In this document: positions 17,452-26,744 of the stretch, one piece after another
How positions within the stretch are numbered: position 1 is the first letter of the stretch
Layout of the letters: the number at the start of each line of letters is the position of its first letter
Assembly: GCA_016711485.1 (NCBI GenBank)
Contig: JADJSX010000034.1
Span: forward strand, 62,001-126,000
DNA length: 64,000 bases
Source: Leptospiraceae bacterium
Lineage (GTDB): Bacteria; Spirochaetota; Leptospiria; Leptospirales; Leptospiraceae
Reading direction: 5' to 3'
Position numbers and translations under genes: made by a program
The notes under the pieces: model-generated
What the model saw: only the letters and a program-made list of their open reading frames with translations
The model's database searches: none
Told to the model about the DNA's origin: nothing

Positions 17452-19386
17452 ATGTATAGATTTTGTTTTCTTGCTAAAATTACACTACTACTATGTTTTT
17501 GTTTTTCATATTTAAATGCAGAGGAAGAAAATATTCTGTTTTCTAAAAAAAATAAAAAACCAATTTATGCAAAAGTAAAATATGACAAATATGGAAATAG
17601 AAGAAGTGTCTCCTTTATCAGAATCGATGAGGAAAGTGAACATTTAATAGAAATGGACGGACTCGCTATTTCTAAACTAAAATTTGATGAAAAATCTAAA
17701 ACATTCAAAGTAAAAGAATACGATATTGATAAATCCTTACTTTTTTCGAATAAAGTCAAATTTTCCAAAGATGGATTCGAACTTATTACTTTTTTAGGCA
17801 AAAAAAAAGGGAAAGGAGTATTTAAAAAAATTTTATACGATAACAATGCAGAAAAAATTCAGGAAGAATATTTGGACGAAAACAATAAACCTACTTCAAA
17901 CAAACAAAATATCCATAAAATAAAATATAAATACAATCCTCTCGGAAAAAAAATTTTAGTAGAATACTTTGATACAAAAAACAAACTAAAAGAAGACTCT
18001 TCTGGAATTGCAAAATATATGTATACCTATGATGCTAGAGGTAATCGTTTAACTTCTAATTTTTTCGGTGCAAATGAAAAACTCAAAGAAAATAAGGATG
18101 GAATCGCAAGTGAATCTTTCACTTATGATTACACTACTTCTGAAAAAGGAAAATTAATTCTTGAGGAAACATTCGACAAAAAAGGTTATCCAAAAGCTGA
18201 CGCAAAAGGTATAGCAAAATATATATATAATTATGATAAAAAAGGAAATCGAATATTTACAGAATACAGAGACGTGAATGGAAAACTCACGGAGGATGGA
18301 AAAGGTTTTGCAAAATATATTTTTGAGTATTCCGAATCAGGAATTGTAATATTAGAAGAAGAATACGGCAAGGACGGCAATTTAAAATTAGACCCTGCTG
18401 ACGGCATAGCTCGCTCAACTACTGAAATCCAAACTCAAGGAGATACAACATTTAAAACAACCAAGTTCTTTGGAACAAATGGAGAATTAAAAATCAATGA
18501 AGTTTTAGAAGTTGCTATTGTAAAAACAACTACTAAACAATCAGCAGAAGGCAAGGAAATAAAAACCGAATATTTTGATACAGAGGGTAAACCAAAATTT
18601 AGCGGTGAATTGTATGCCAGTATGATTCAGAAATACGATTCTCTTGGAAATCAAATATTGGAAGAATACTTTGATACAGAAAACAAACCTGCCACATGTC
18701 GTGACGGATATTCAAAGTATACCGCAAATTTTAAAAACAAAGAAATGTTATCCGAAGAATATTTAACAAAAGATGGAAAATTAATCGAAGGTGACGACGG
18801 ATTTGCAAAACAAATTAGAATGTTTAATTCTGAAGGTAAATTAGTTTCTATAGAAAATTTTAATTCTGAAAATAAATACATTGAGAGTAATCTCGGTTAT
18901 GCGAAAATGATAAACTCGTATAATGCAGACGGATATAAATCAGAAGAAATTTATTTAAACTCCAAACTAGAACCAATCAATAATTCGGAAGGATTCCATA
19001 AAATTGAATACCAATACAATAAAAATTGCCTAACAAAAACAAAAAAAGAGGAGGATTGTTATTCGCTTATCCAATACTTCGATTCCAATCTAAACCCAAA
19101 AAACAATAAAAAACAAATATCCAAAACTGTTTACATTTACGATGACTCGGGTCGAATTAAATCTATAGAAAATTTTTCTTCCACGAATCAAAAACATAGC
19201 AGGCGTTTGTACTCGTATGAATTTGGAAATAAAAAAGAAACCACTTGGGAAACCTATAAAAATGATACCGTATTTCGAGGAGTTTATTATGTTTATATTT
19301 TCAATCCATATCCAAATGCAAAACCAATCGTAAAAATCACTTTAAATAAACTAAGTCGACCGATTTCCATAAAACTTATTAAGTGA
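17452..19386 (+). CDS. Secreted protein with about 13 YD-like repeats
   Basis: The 644 residues start with a signal peptide (KITLLLCFCFSYLNA) cut near residue 24. After a 110-residue N-terminal part, a unit of about 32 residues recurs around 13 times: a strand like EYFDTEGKPK, a short acidic/Gly turn often reading DGIAKY or GYAKY, then a strand like YIYNYDKKGNRI. The pattern resembles the YD/RHS and related tyrosine-rich repeats that build beta-solenoid or barrel surfaces, but the unit is longer. The protein is Lys/Glu-rich and likely periplasmic or surface-exposed. A strong AAAGGAGA precedes the ATG. No catalytic motif is seen. The repeat is clear; the function is not known. Confidence 0.75.
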   Translation: MYRFCFLAKITLLLCFCFSYLNAEEENILFSKKNKKPIYAKVKYDKYGNRRSVSFIRIDEESEHLIEMDGLAISKLKFDEKSKTFKVKEYDIDKSLLFSNKVKFSKDGFELITFLGKKKGKGVFKKILYDNNAEKIQEEYLDENNKPTSNKQNIHKIKYKYNPLGKKILVEYFDTKNKLKEDSSGIAKYMYTYDARGNRLTSNFFGANEKLKENKDGIASESFTYDYTTSEKGKLILEETFDKKGYPKADAKGIAKYIYNYDKKGNRIFTEYRDVNGKLTEDGKGFAKYIFEYSESGIVILEEEYGKDGNLKLDPADGIARSTTEIQTQGDTTFKTTKFFGTNGELKINEVLEVAIVKTTTKQSAEGKEIKTEYFDTEGKPKFSGELYASMIQKYDSLGNQILEEYFDTENKPATCRDGYSKYTANFKNKEMLSEEYLTKDGKLIEGDDGFAKQIRMFNSEGKLVSIENFNSENKYIESNLGYAKMINSYNADGYKSEEIYLNSKLEPINNSEGFHKIEYQYNKNCLTKTKKEEDCYSLIQYFDSNLNPKNNKKQISKTVYIYDDSGRIKSIENFSSTNQKHSRRLYSYEFGNKKETTWETYKNDTVFRGVYYVYIFNPYPNAKPIVKITLNKLSRPISIKLIK

Positions 19387-19486
19387 AATCAAAAAAGACT
19401 TGCATTTATCTAGTAACCCTATAAATTACACAAATTCTGAAAGACTAGGAAAAACTAAGTCTCATTAGAAACATTAGGATACAAAA

Positions 19487-20248
19487 ATGCAAACTATTGT
19501 AATTATTGATACAAATGATTTAGAAGCCCAAGACGTTGATATCTTCTTAAAAGGTTATAAATATAAAACAGTTCGGATTCATGAAGTCAAAAAAGGGGTA
19601 GAATTGACCAAGTCGGTTCTTCCGGAACTAATTGTAATTGCGATTGAATCCGATGACCGAGAAACTATGGCAGCCTTTTTAGCACTCAGAAAAGACCCGA
19701 TCACAAAAGATATCCCCATTATCCCTACAATTCGTTCCAATGACAGAAACCTTTTAGAGAACATCAGAAAAACTGGGATTCATGACTATTTTGTAAAACC
19801 CGTCAACAAAGTTAAATTTATCGAAAAAATCAAAAGTCTTTTGATTTTAGCTCGTAAACAAAAAAGTGATAATATCATTTTTAGAAAACACCACATCGTG
19901 ATTGAAAATCCAAGTGAAATGATTACGTTAATTTCTTTTAAGTCTGGAATGAAATACGTACTTCCAGAAATTAGAAATATATTTAACCCAGAATTTCTAA
20001 AAAGTCTGATTCCAAAAAGTGTCAGTTTGGATATCCGAGATTTACCAGATTTAATTAAAGATGAACTCATCATCCTTGAAAAAATTATAGGACTTTTCGG
20101 TAACAAAAAAATATCTATCATTGCAGGAAAACATATGGGTTTCATAATTTCTTCTAGCGATTTAGAAGATAAAACAAATTTATTTTTATCCTTAGATGAT
20201 TATGTTGCCTTCTTAAAAAAACAGGCGGCAACTCCACAAACTACTTAA
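19487..20248 (+). CDS. Degenerate receiver-domain protein with unknown C-terminal domain
   Basis: Residues 1-120 have the outline of a response-regulator receiver: IVIIDTND at strand 1, the terminal KPVN lysine and LLENIRKTGIHDYFVKPV. The phospho-acceptor site, expected in the third strand, reads PELIVIAIES, so Asp is replaced by Ala. It is probably a phosphorylation-independent pseudo-receiver. Residues 135-250 form a second domain; SLDIRDLPDLIKDELIILEKIIGLFG with a following strand-helix repeat loosely recalls a STAS domain, which is only a suggestion. The gene is single and convergent with the ankyrin genes. A cytosolic signalling role is inferred. Confidence 0.7.
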   Translation: MQTIVIIDTNDLEAQDVDIFLKGYKYKTVRIHEVKKGVELTKSVLPELIVIAIESDDRETMAAFLALRKDPITKDIPIIPTIRSNDRNLLENIRKTGIHDYFVKPVNKVKFIEKIKSLLILARKQKSDNIIFRKHHIVIENPSEMITLISFKSGMKYVLPEIRNIFNPEFLKSLIPKSVSLDIRDLPDLIKDELIILEKIIGLFGNKKISIIAGKHMGFIISSSDLEDKTNLFLSLDDYVAFLKKQAATPQTT

Positions 20249-20258
20249 AGGAGATAGG

Positions 20259-21104
20259 TTATTTGTCGCTTAATCTTCTTAAATAATCTGCGATTTCAAC
20301 TTGTCCAAATTTTTCCGCCCAAGTAATCGCAGTAAACTTTCCATTATCCTCAATATCTACATCTGCTTCTTGATCTAGTAATAAAGAAATTATTTCTTTA
20401 TGACCTCTTCTAGAAGCATACATCAATGCTGTTTTTCCTGTATTATCCTTAACATCTACTTTTGCATTTGCTTTTAATAGTAGATTTAAAATTTCTTTAT
20501 TTCCATTACGAGCTGAATTCATTAAAGGAGTTATTCCATTATTATCTGTAGCATTTACATTTGGTTGAAAGAAAAATACATATTTTACTCGTTGCAAATC
20601 ACCTAAAGCAGAAGCAGATAATAGTTCCTTATCCGCATCTCTTCCGATAAAATTCGGTTCTTCTTTTGCTCCGGCCTCTTTTAATACATTTCCGAGATCT
20701 GTATGTCCATTTAGGATTGCTAACAAAAATGGACTTTTTCCTTCTTTCGTTTTAATATTTACATTTGCACTAGCTTGAATTAATATTTCAGTTATTTCAT
20801 AATGCCTTCCCACACCTAAAGATGCAGCCTTGGCAATTGCGGTATAACCATCTTTATCCTGTGCGTTTACATTCGCCCCATTTTCTAAAAGTAAACTTAC
20901 TATTTCAGGAGATCCATACCAAGCCGCAAGTATAAGAGCCGTTTCTCCCTCTTCATTTTTGATATCTACTTCCGCACGATTCTCTAATGAACGTTTTACT
21001 AATGCAAAATTTCCTTCGGACGCACCCTGAAGCATATCTTCATTTACCCCTGCATATAAAAAGGAAATACTTCCAATTAAAAAGTAAAATAATATTGTTC
21101 TCAT
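20259..21104 (-). CDS. Secreted ankyrin-repeat protein
   Basis: The 281 residues have an N-terminal signal peptide (RTILFYFLIGSISFLYAG) followed by about eight ankyrin repeats, each with the pattern G-x-T-A-L-x-x-A-A...G-x-x-E-I-V-x-L-L-L-x-x-G-A-x-V-N (for example TALILAAWYGSPEIVSLLLENGANVN). Such repeats bind proteins. The export signal points to the periplasm. The start overlaps the stop of the upstream ankyrin lipoprotein by 4 bp (ATGA), so the two are made together and may interact. The partner is unknown. Confidence 0.88.
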   Translation of the reverse strand: MRTILFYFLIGSISFLYAGVNEDMLQGASEGNFALVKRSLENRAEVDIKNEEGETALILAAWYGSPEIVSLLLENGANVNAQDKDGYTAIAKAASLGVGRHYEITEILIQASANVNIKTKEGKSPFLLAILNGHTDLGNVLKEAGAKEEPNFIGRDADKELLSASALGDLQRVKYVFFFQPNVNATDNNGITPLMNSARNGNKEILNLLLKANAKVDVKDNTGKTALMYASRRGHKEIISLLLDQEADVDIEDNGKFTAITWAEKFGQVEIADYLRRLSDK

Positions 21105-21850
21105 TCTTTTGCTCCTGCCTTTATTAATTCATTTACTATTCCGTAGTGCCCATTTTCTAAAGCTTGTAATACCGGTGTTAATCCGTAACGAGAAACATGA
21201 TTCACATTTGCACCGTTTTCTATCAGAAATTTAACTGCATTTAATTTTCCAGAGGCAGCGGCTAAACAAAGAGCTGTTTCCCCATTCTGATTTTTACTAT
21301 TTATATTTGCTTTGTATTTTAAAAGTATATTCATTGCCTCTAGTTGGTTTTGTTCCGATGCTACCATAATAGCTGTGGACTCATCTATATTAGAAATTCG
21401 AATTTCATTTGGATTTACTTTTGCTTCCAGTAATAAGCGCATTACTTCTATATTCCCCTTGGAAGCCGCCTTCATAAGAGGAGTATCACCCTTTTTGTCT
21501 TTTATATTTGGATTTGCCCCTGCTTCCAATAAATTTTTTACAATTTCTGAATATCCTTTTGCGGAAGCCCTATATAAGGCAGTATCCCCTAAATTAGTTC
21601 TAAGATTTAAATATGCTTTTTTTTGAATTAAATAATTTACGACTTTGGTTTTGCCAACACTTGCCGCCGCAATTAATGCAGTCCAATTTCTTTCTTCTCT
21701 TGCGTTCAATAAATTTCCTTTTTTAGTGGAAAGTTCTTCCATCAACTCAAGGTTTCCTTCTGCTGCAGCTTCTACGTATTTTTCTTCCACACTCGCACAG
21801 TGAAAAATAAATAGAATACTAATTAGAGTAAATTTTTTCTTTAGGTTCAT
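21101..21850 (-). CDS. Ankyrin-repeat lipoprotein
   Basis: Starting at the ATG at 21850, the 249-residue protein has a lipoprotein signal with Cys18 (LISILFIFHCAS) and then seven or so ankyrin repeats (WTALIAAASVGKTKVVNYLIQKKA, DTPLMKAASKGNIEVMRLLLEA). A TTG at 21862 would add four residues and has AGGA before it; the ATG is preferred as the commoner codon. The lipobox has His at -1, looser than in enterobacteria but acceptable in spirochaetes. It is the first gene of a coupled pair with the secreted ankyrin protein. Likely membrane-tethered in the periplasm, as a binding scaffold. Confidence 0.86.
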   Translation of the reverse strand: MNLKKKFTLISILFIFHCASVEEKYVEAAAEGNLELMEELSTKKGNLLNAREERNWTALIAAASVGKTKVVNYLIQKKAYLNLRTNLGDTALYRASAKGYSEIVKNLLEAGANPNIKDKKGDTPLMKAASKGNIEVMRLLLEAKVNPNEIRISNIDESTAIMVASEQNQLEAMNILLKYKANINSKNQNGETALCLAAASGKLNAVKFLIENGANVNHVSRYGLTPVLQALENGHYGIVNELIKAGAKE

Positions 21851-21999
21851 ATTTGATTCCAAACGAATCCTATCTTTTTCTAATGCTTTATTCTTTAAAT
21901 CATTTATCTAATCGGCATTAGTTTTTTGCCAAAATGAATTGAATTGATACTCTAAAATATTTCTATAGTAAAATATGTCTTAATATTCTTGGAGGAACT

Positions 22000-23535
22000 T
22001 TGAAGTTATATAAAGTAATTTTTATTTCAACCTGTATACTATTCACAAATCTCGCGGGACAATCACTTTTTGAAGATGTAGCATCCAGACTCAAAAAAAC
22101 AGTCAAAAGAGTCCACCTTCCAAATGGTTTAAAATTAATCATGATGCAAAACACAACTTCCCCTACTCTTGCCCTCTATGCAAAATTCAAAGTTGGATCT
22201 GTAGATGAGACAAAAGAAATTGCGGGAACTGCTCATTTACTTGAACATATGCTTTTTAAAGGCACTGAAAATGTTGGAACCACAAATTTTGCTGAAGAGA
22301 AAAAATTCCATATTCTTTTAAAAGCAACAGGAAGTGAACTGGATAAATTAAAACTTGAAAAAAGAAATTTGGAAGACAGTTCCCAAAAAGTCCCATCCGA
22401 TTTACTAAATCGAATCACAAGACTTGAGAGAAGACTTAAAGACATTGAAGTCATTCAAAAAAAATACATTGTAAAAGCAGAAGATACTTACATTTATGAA
22501 CAACATGGTCAAGTAGGGTTTAATGCCTATACTTCGCACGACGTCACAAATTACCAAATTCGACTTCCAGCAAACAGACTTGAAATTTGGGCAAAAATGG
22601 AATCCGATCGTTTAAAAAATCCAATACTCCGTGAATACTATACTGAACGGGATGTAATCATGGAAGAAAGAAGAATGCGAGTAGAAAACAGAGGAGCCGG
22701 AATTTTAAGAGAAAAATATTTGGCACTTGCTTTTGGTGAACATGCCTACGGTCAACCGGTTATTGGTTATGAATCGAATATTCCATTTTTGGATATTTAT
22801 GAAACGGAAGATTTTTTTAAAAAACACTATACTCCGGATAATATGGTGATTGCGATAGTAGGAGATTTAGACTTCGATAAAACCGAAGAAATGATTCGAA
22901 AGTATTTCTCAGACTTAAAACCTTCCAAAGAAAAAAAACTAGGAACTAGGGTTAAAGAAAAATTTAATACAGGTGAAAAACGTGTTAGTTTTAAATATCC
23001 GGGTGGATCCATTTATATCATGGGTTGGCATAAACCCGCTTATCCGCATCCTGATAGCAGCGTATTTGATGTTATCGACTCCATTCTATCACAAGGCACA
23101 AGTAGCAGACTTTACAAAAGACTTGTATTAAAGGATAAATTAGTTTCCAGTATTGATGCATGGGGAACTGATCCCGGAGAACGTTATTCCAATTTATTTA
23201 GCATTTACTCTCAATTAAACTCAGATGCCGATCCAACCAAAGTCGAAACTATCATCTGGGAAGAAATTGAAAAATTAAAAACAGAAAATGTTTCCAAAGA
23301 AGAATTAGAAAAAATTAAAAACAAAATGACGGCTGATTTTCTAAGAGAAATAGACAGTAATGGGACTCTTGCAGATAGTTTAAGTTATTATGAACTATTA
23401 ACTGGCAATTGGGAAGATTTATTTCTAAGTTATGATAAACTTAATAATATCTCTGAGGCAGATATCAAACGAGTAGCCACCAAATATTTTGTGAAAGAAA
23501 ACTTAACTATAGGACATTTGGATGCAAGGAAATAA
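22000..23535 (+). CDS. Secreted zinc peptidase, M16 family (catalytic member)
   Basis: The 511 residues start at TTG with a strong GGAGG (21991-21995), then a signal peptide (KVIFISTCILFTNLAG). The zinc site HLLEH is at residues 79-83 (GTAHLLEHMLFKGT) with the third ligand in DVIMEERRMR. Between them a charged insert of about 70 residues (near 100-165) is predicted to form a coiled coil, with SELDKLKLEKRNLEDSSQ. The C-terminal half has the inactive M16 domain (HYTPDNMVIAIVGDLD). It probably works as a heterodimer with the next gene, which lacks the zinc motif, like the mitochondrial processing peptidase. It should act in the periplasm; the substrate is unknown. Confidence 0.9.
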   Translation: MKLYKVIFISTCILFTNLAGQSLFEDVASRLKKTVKRVHLPNGLKLIMMQNTTSPTLALYAKFKVGSVDETKEIAGTAHLLEHMLFKGTENVGTTNFAEEKKFHILLKATGSELDKLKLEKRNLEDSSQKVPSDLLNRITRLERRLKDIEVIQKKYIVKAEDTYIYEQHGQVGFNAYTSHDVTNYQIRLPANRLEIWAKMESDRLKNPILREYYTERDVIMEERRMRVENRGAGILREKYLALAFGEHAYGQPVIGYESNIPFLDIYETEDFFKKHYTPDNMVIAIVGDLDFDKTEEMIRKYFSDLKPSKEKKLGTRVKEKFNTGEKRVSFKYPGGSIYIMGWHKPAYPHPDSSVFDVIDSILSQGTSSRLYKRLVLKDKLVSSIDAWGTDPGERYSNLFSIYSQLNSDADPTKVETIIWEEIEKLKTENVSKEELEKIKNKMTADFLREIDSNGTLADSLSYYELLTGNWEDLFLSYDKLNNISEADIKRVATKYFVKENLTIGHLDARK

Positions 23536-23555
23536 AATAACAGAGTATGTAAAAA

Positions 23556-23651
23556 GTCACTTCGATACAATTTTCGCAACGATAAGTAATTTAGAAACTT
23601 TATTTCTTTCAAAGTTTTTAAATCGACTATTCGCGAAAATCACTCAGTGAC
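23556..23651. repeat. Three concentric inverted repeats between the M16 genes
   Basis: Nested arms lie in the 152-bp spacer: GTCACT/AGTGAC (23556-23561, 23646-23651), ATTTTCGC/GCGAAAAT (23570-23577, 23633-23640) and AAACTTT/AAAGTTT (23595-23601, 23611-23617). All three are perfect. Together they could form a branched stem in the mRNA between the two peptidase genes, perhaps tuning expression of the second. Each arm is short, so chance cannot be excluded. Confidence 0.45.
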
Positions 23652-23687
23652 CACTCTTTACGCAACTTCTCGAAAAAAGGAACAATT

Positions 23688-25112
23688 ATGAAACTAAAAT
23701 ATTATACATTACTACTATTAACAGGATTCTCCCTATTAGCCGCACCTGGAGATTTCGTTAAAGATATAAAAATAGAGGATTTAGAATTTAAGATTCCAGA
23801 AGTAAATAAATTGGATTTAAACGAAAACCTAAAATACTATTCAATCTATTCAGACAAATTTCCAATATCCTATTTAGAAATTTCCCTTAACGCTGGAGAA
23901 GCGGATACCGGCGACAATGGAATAGAAATTCCCCAATTGTTTGCTGAAGTTTTGAAATTTGGAGGATCTAAAAATTTTCCAGAAGACTCTTTTACAAGTA
24001 AACTTGAATCCCTTGGTGCTAGTTTTGGAATTTCAAGTGATTACGATAAAATTACTATTACGACTTCCTATCTCTCTCGGGATGAAGAAACTGTTCTAAA
24101 TTTACTTTCGGACTTAATACAGAATCCAAATTATAGCGAAACTGCGCTCACAAATGGAAAGAAAAAAATGAACGAAATGATCCAAAGAAGAAATGAAAGA
24201 ACAGAAACTATTGGATTCAGGAAAGCGAAGGAATTATTTTATAGAGGTTTACTAGCAGGAAAAATTTCCCAGACAACTTCCATCGAAAAAATCAAAATGG
24301 ATGATCTAAAAGAATTTTGGACAAAAGCAAAACAAACAAAAAAAAGAATTTCCATAACTGGTCTTTTTAATGAAAAAAAAATAAAGGAAACTTTTACGGA
24401 ACTATTTGCAACAGATAACATAAATAAACCGCAAAATAAAGAAAGGGAAAATACTACAGAACTTTCTCTATCCAAATCATTTAAAGAATATAAATACAAA
24501 AACCTTTTTATTACAAAAGATGTTAATCAATCTATGGTTCTCATGGTAGGAATTCTTCCTAAACACAACGATCCCGATTTCTATGCGATACAGATTTTAG
24601 ATTATATTTTAGGCGGTGGAGGATTTAATAGTTATATGATGCAACAAATTCGAGTCGATAAAGGGCTCGCTTATTCCTCTTCGAGTTATCCGATTTTCAA
24701 AAAAGAACATGGATTATTGTATGCATATACTTTAACCAAAAACGAAAGTTTAAATCAAGTGCATGAATTGATGAAAGAAATACTATCTGAAAATACATTT
24801 CAAAAAATTACTGAAAAAGAAATCGAAGACGCAAAAAAATCCATCAATAATCAATTCGTATTTCTATTTTTAAACAATAACCGTATTCTTGAAAACCAAA
24901 TAAGGTTTGATGAAGATGAAATGCCAACTGATTATTTAAAAAACTACAGAGCAAATATGGAAAAAGTTACGTTAGAAGATATACGTAGAGTAGGCAAAAA
25001 ATATTTTACTTTTGATAAACTAAGAACAATTCTTGTATCGAGTCCAGATGCATTGAAAAAGTTTCCACAAGAAAAAAGTAAAACTATATCCCCAGAAGAT
25101 ACTGTAGAGTAA
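23688..25112 (+). CDS. M16-family peptidase homologue lacking the zinc motif
   Basis: The 474-residue protein has a signal peptide (KYYTLLLLTGFSLLAAPG) and the M16 fold, but where HxxEH is expected it reads IEIPQLFAEVLKFGG, so it cannot bind catalytic zinc. The C-terminal lobe keeps typical M16 features (ILDYILGGGGFNSYMMQQIRVDKGLAYSSSS, a Gly-rich loop and R-x-x-x-G-L-A-Y-S). It most likely forms a non-catalytic half of a heterodimer with the upstream peptidase. AAAGGAACAATTATG gives a clear start. The pair is in the order active-inactive. Confidence 0.87.
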   Translation: MKLKYYTLLLLTGFSLLAAPGDFVKDIKIEDLEFKIPEVNKLDLNENLKYYSIYSDKFPISYLEISLNAGEADTGDNGIEIPQLFAEVLKFGGSKNFPEDSFTSKLESLGASFGISSDYDKITITTSYLSRDEETVLNLLSDLIQNPNYSETALTNGKKKMNEMIQRRNERTETIGFRKAKELFYRGLLAGKISQTTSIEKIKMDDLKEFWTKAKQTKKRISITGLFNEKKIKETFTELFATDNINKPQNKERENTTELSLSKSFKEYKYKNLFITKDVNQSMVLMVGILPKHNDPDFYAIQILDYILGGGGFNSYMMQQIRVDKGLAYSSSSYPIFKKEHGLLYAYTLTKNESLNQVHELMKEILSENTFQKITEKEIEDAKKSINNQFVFLFLNNNRILENQIRFDEDEMPTDYLKNYRANMEKVTLEDIRRVGKKYFTFDKLRTILVSSPDALKKFPQEKSKTISPEDTVE

Positions 25113-25116
25113 CCAC

Positions 25117-25944
25117 TTGCAATTAAAATTCACACATTCAGGAATTAATTTTGAAGGAATCTCCGAAGGAGGTATACAAACAAGTATTTGTATACCTAGA
25201 TTCAATCTTCTATTTGACATTGGTGCAATCCCACATGAAAAAATTCATATGGAAAATGTCTTAGTCACACATGGACATTTAGATCATGCTGCGGGTATTC
25301 CATATTTCATTTCCCAAAGATCCCTTCAGAAATTAAAAGCACCAAATATTTATGTAAATCAAGATATGTATGAAAATACAAAAAAAATCATTCAACTTTA
25401 CTCAGAAATCGAAGGGTTCGAGTATTCTTACAATTTAGTCTCGACTGCGTTAAATACTGAATATCCTCTAAATTCGAATACATTTTTTAAAGCATTTAAA
25501 ACAACTCATCGCATTGCATCACAAGGTTATACAATTTTCGAAAGAGTAAAAAAAATTCTTCCAGAATATGCGGATTTAGCTAGTAACGAAATTGTTTCCC
25601 TCAAATCAAAAGGTGCCAATCTAACGGTAGACAAGGAGTCCCCACTTGTTAGTTTTTCCGGAGATACACAAATAGAATATATTCTGGAACACAAAGAAGT
25701 AAGGGAGTCCAAAATTCTTTTTTTAGAATGTACCTATGTGGATTCAGATAGAAATGTAGAACGAGCAAGAATGTGGGGACACACTCATTTGGATGAAATT
25801 ATTGCCTACGCAAACGAATTTAAAAATGAAAAAATCATTTTAATTCATTTTTCAAAAAGATACAAACATAGTTTTATCAAAGACATTGTTCGAAAAAAAA
25901 TTCCAGACATTTTAAAAGGAAGAGTTCACTGCTTTTTGCCATGA
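25117..25944 (+). CDS. Metallo-beta-lactamase-fold hydrolase, RNase Z-like
   Basis: The 275 residues have the MBL metal motif THGHLDHAAG (residues 51-60), a second metal Asp in SFSGDTQI and a C-terminal His in GHTHLDE / ILIHFSKRY. The order is that of RNase Z and related hydrolases, which mature tRNA 3' ends, but the long exosite arm of true RNase Z is not evident, so it may act on another substrate. Start is TTG at 25117, 4 bp after the M16 homologue stop, without a strong ribosome site. The next gene overlaps by 4 bp (ATGA). Cytosolic. Confidence 0.8.
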   Translation: MQLKFTHSGINFEGISEGGIQTSICIPRFNLLFDIGAIPHEKIHMENVLVTHGHLDHAAGIPYFISQRSLQKLKAPNIYVNQDMYENTKKIIQLYSEIEGFEYSYNLVSTALNTEYPLNSNTFFKAFKTTHRIASQGYTIFERVKKILPEYADLASNEIVSLKSKGANLTVDKESPLVSFSGDTQIEYILEHKEVRESKILFLECTYVDSDRNVERARMWGHTHLDEIIAYANEFKNEKIILIHFSKRYKHSFIKDIVRKKIPDILKGRVHCFLP

Positions 25945-26588
25945 AAAAATTCGAAAGTATCTATGTGGAGGGATTTGAAGACTTTATAAACGAAAAACTT
26001 ACTCCAAGACCCTATTCCCTTCTACTCGAAATGGAAGAATTCGCTAAGAAAAATAAAATCCCAATCCTTTCTCCGGCTGCCGGCTCGGTATTAAAGTTTT
26101 TAATATCCACATTCAAACCTACCAAAATTTTAGAGTTAGGAACAGGTTTGGGATATTCTACAGCTTGGATGTTAAGCTCAAATCTACCACTTGAAATTGA
26201 CACTTTAGATAGAAATGCCCGTGAATTGAAAAGTGCTGAATCATTTCTTTCAAAAATTCTACTAGAGACACAGAAAATTCATTTTGTAGAAACCCATTGT
26301 GTAGAGTTTATAAAGAAATCTGAAAATTTAGAAGATTTTGATTTTATATTTGTTGACTGTGACAAAATTTGTTACCCTGAAATACTCGACATTCTTTTAA
26401 AAAAATCAAAAACAAATACACCGATTTTATTTGATAACGTGCTCTGGCATGGCAGATTAGATGAAACAAAATTTACAAAACCATCTGACCAAGCTATGCA
26501 AGACTTTTGGAAACAAATCCATAAAAAAAATCTAAATCAAACCCTATTCCCTTCCGGTGATGGTTTGTTATTATTATTTTCCCTTTAA
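25941..26588 (+). CDS. SAM-dependent O-methyltransferase (COMT-like, class I)
   Basis: The 215 residues match the small bacterial O-methyltransferase family: motif I ILELGTGLGYSTAWML, DTLDRNARELKSAESFL, the metal/catalytic DFIFVDCDKICYPEILD, and FDNVLWHGRL near the C-terminus. These are Mg-dependent catechol-type enzymes acting on small phenolic substrates; the substrate here is unknown. It overlaps the MBL-fold gene by 4 bp and probably ends an operon starting at the M16 pair. Confidence 0.88.
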   Translation: MKKFESIYVEGFEDFINEKLTPRPYSLLLEMEEFAKKNKIPILSPAAGSVLKFLISTFKPTKILELGTGLGYSTAWMLSSNLPLEIDTLDRNARELKSAESFLSKILLETQKIHFVETHCVEFIKKSENLEDFDFIFVDCDKICYPEILDILLKKSKTNTPILFDNVLWHGRLDETKFTKPSDQAMQDFWKQIHKKNLNQTLFPSGDGLLLLFSL

Positions 26589-26626
26589 TTTTTTTTATCC
26601 AAATTGGAAAAATTTATAATTTTCTA

Positions 26627-26655
26627 TTGACATTCAATTTTATATCGTATATAAA
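26627..26655 (+). promoter_or_regulatory. Sigma-70-type promoter for the large lipoprotein
   Basis: A perfect TTGACA (26627-26632) and TATAAA (26650-26655) are 17 bp apart, with AT-rich sequence upstream. The ATG is about 90 bp downstream, so a leader of roughly 80 nt is implied; it contains ACTAGCTAGT, a 10-bp palindrome. This is among the best promoter matches in the window. Confidence 0.7.
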
Positions 26656-26744
26656 TATGAGCCTATAGTATGCGTTAGCATTTACTAGCTAGTTTATACT
26701 ACAGACAAGCAAAAATTATAAATTAAAAATATGGAGAAAATTAA

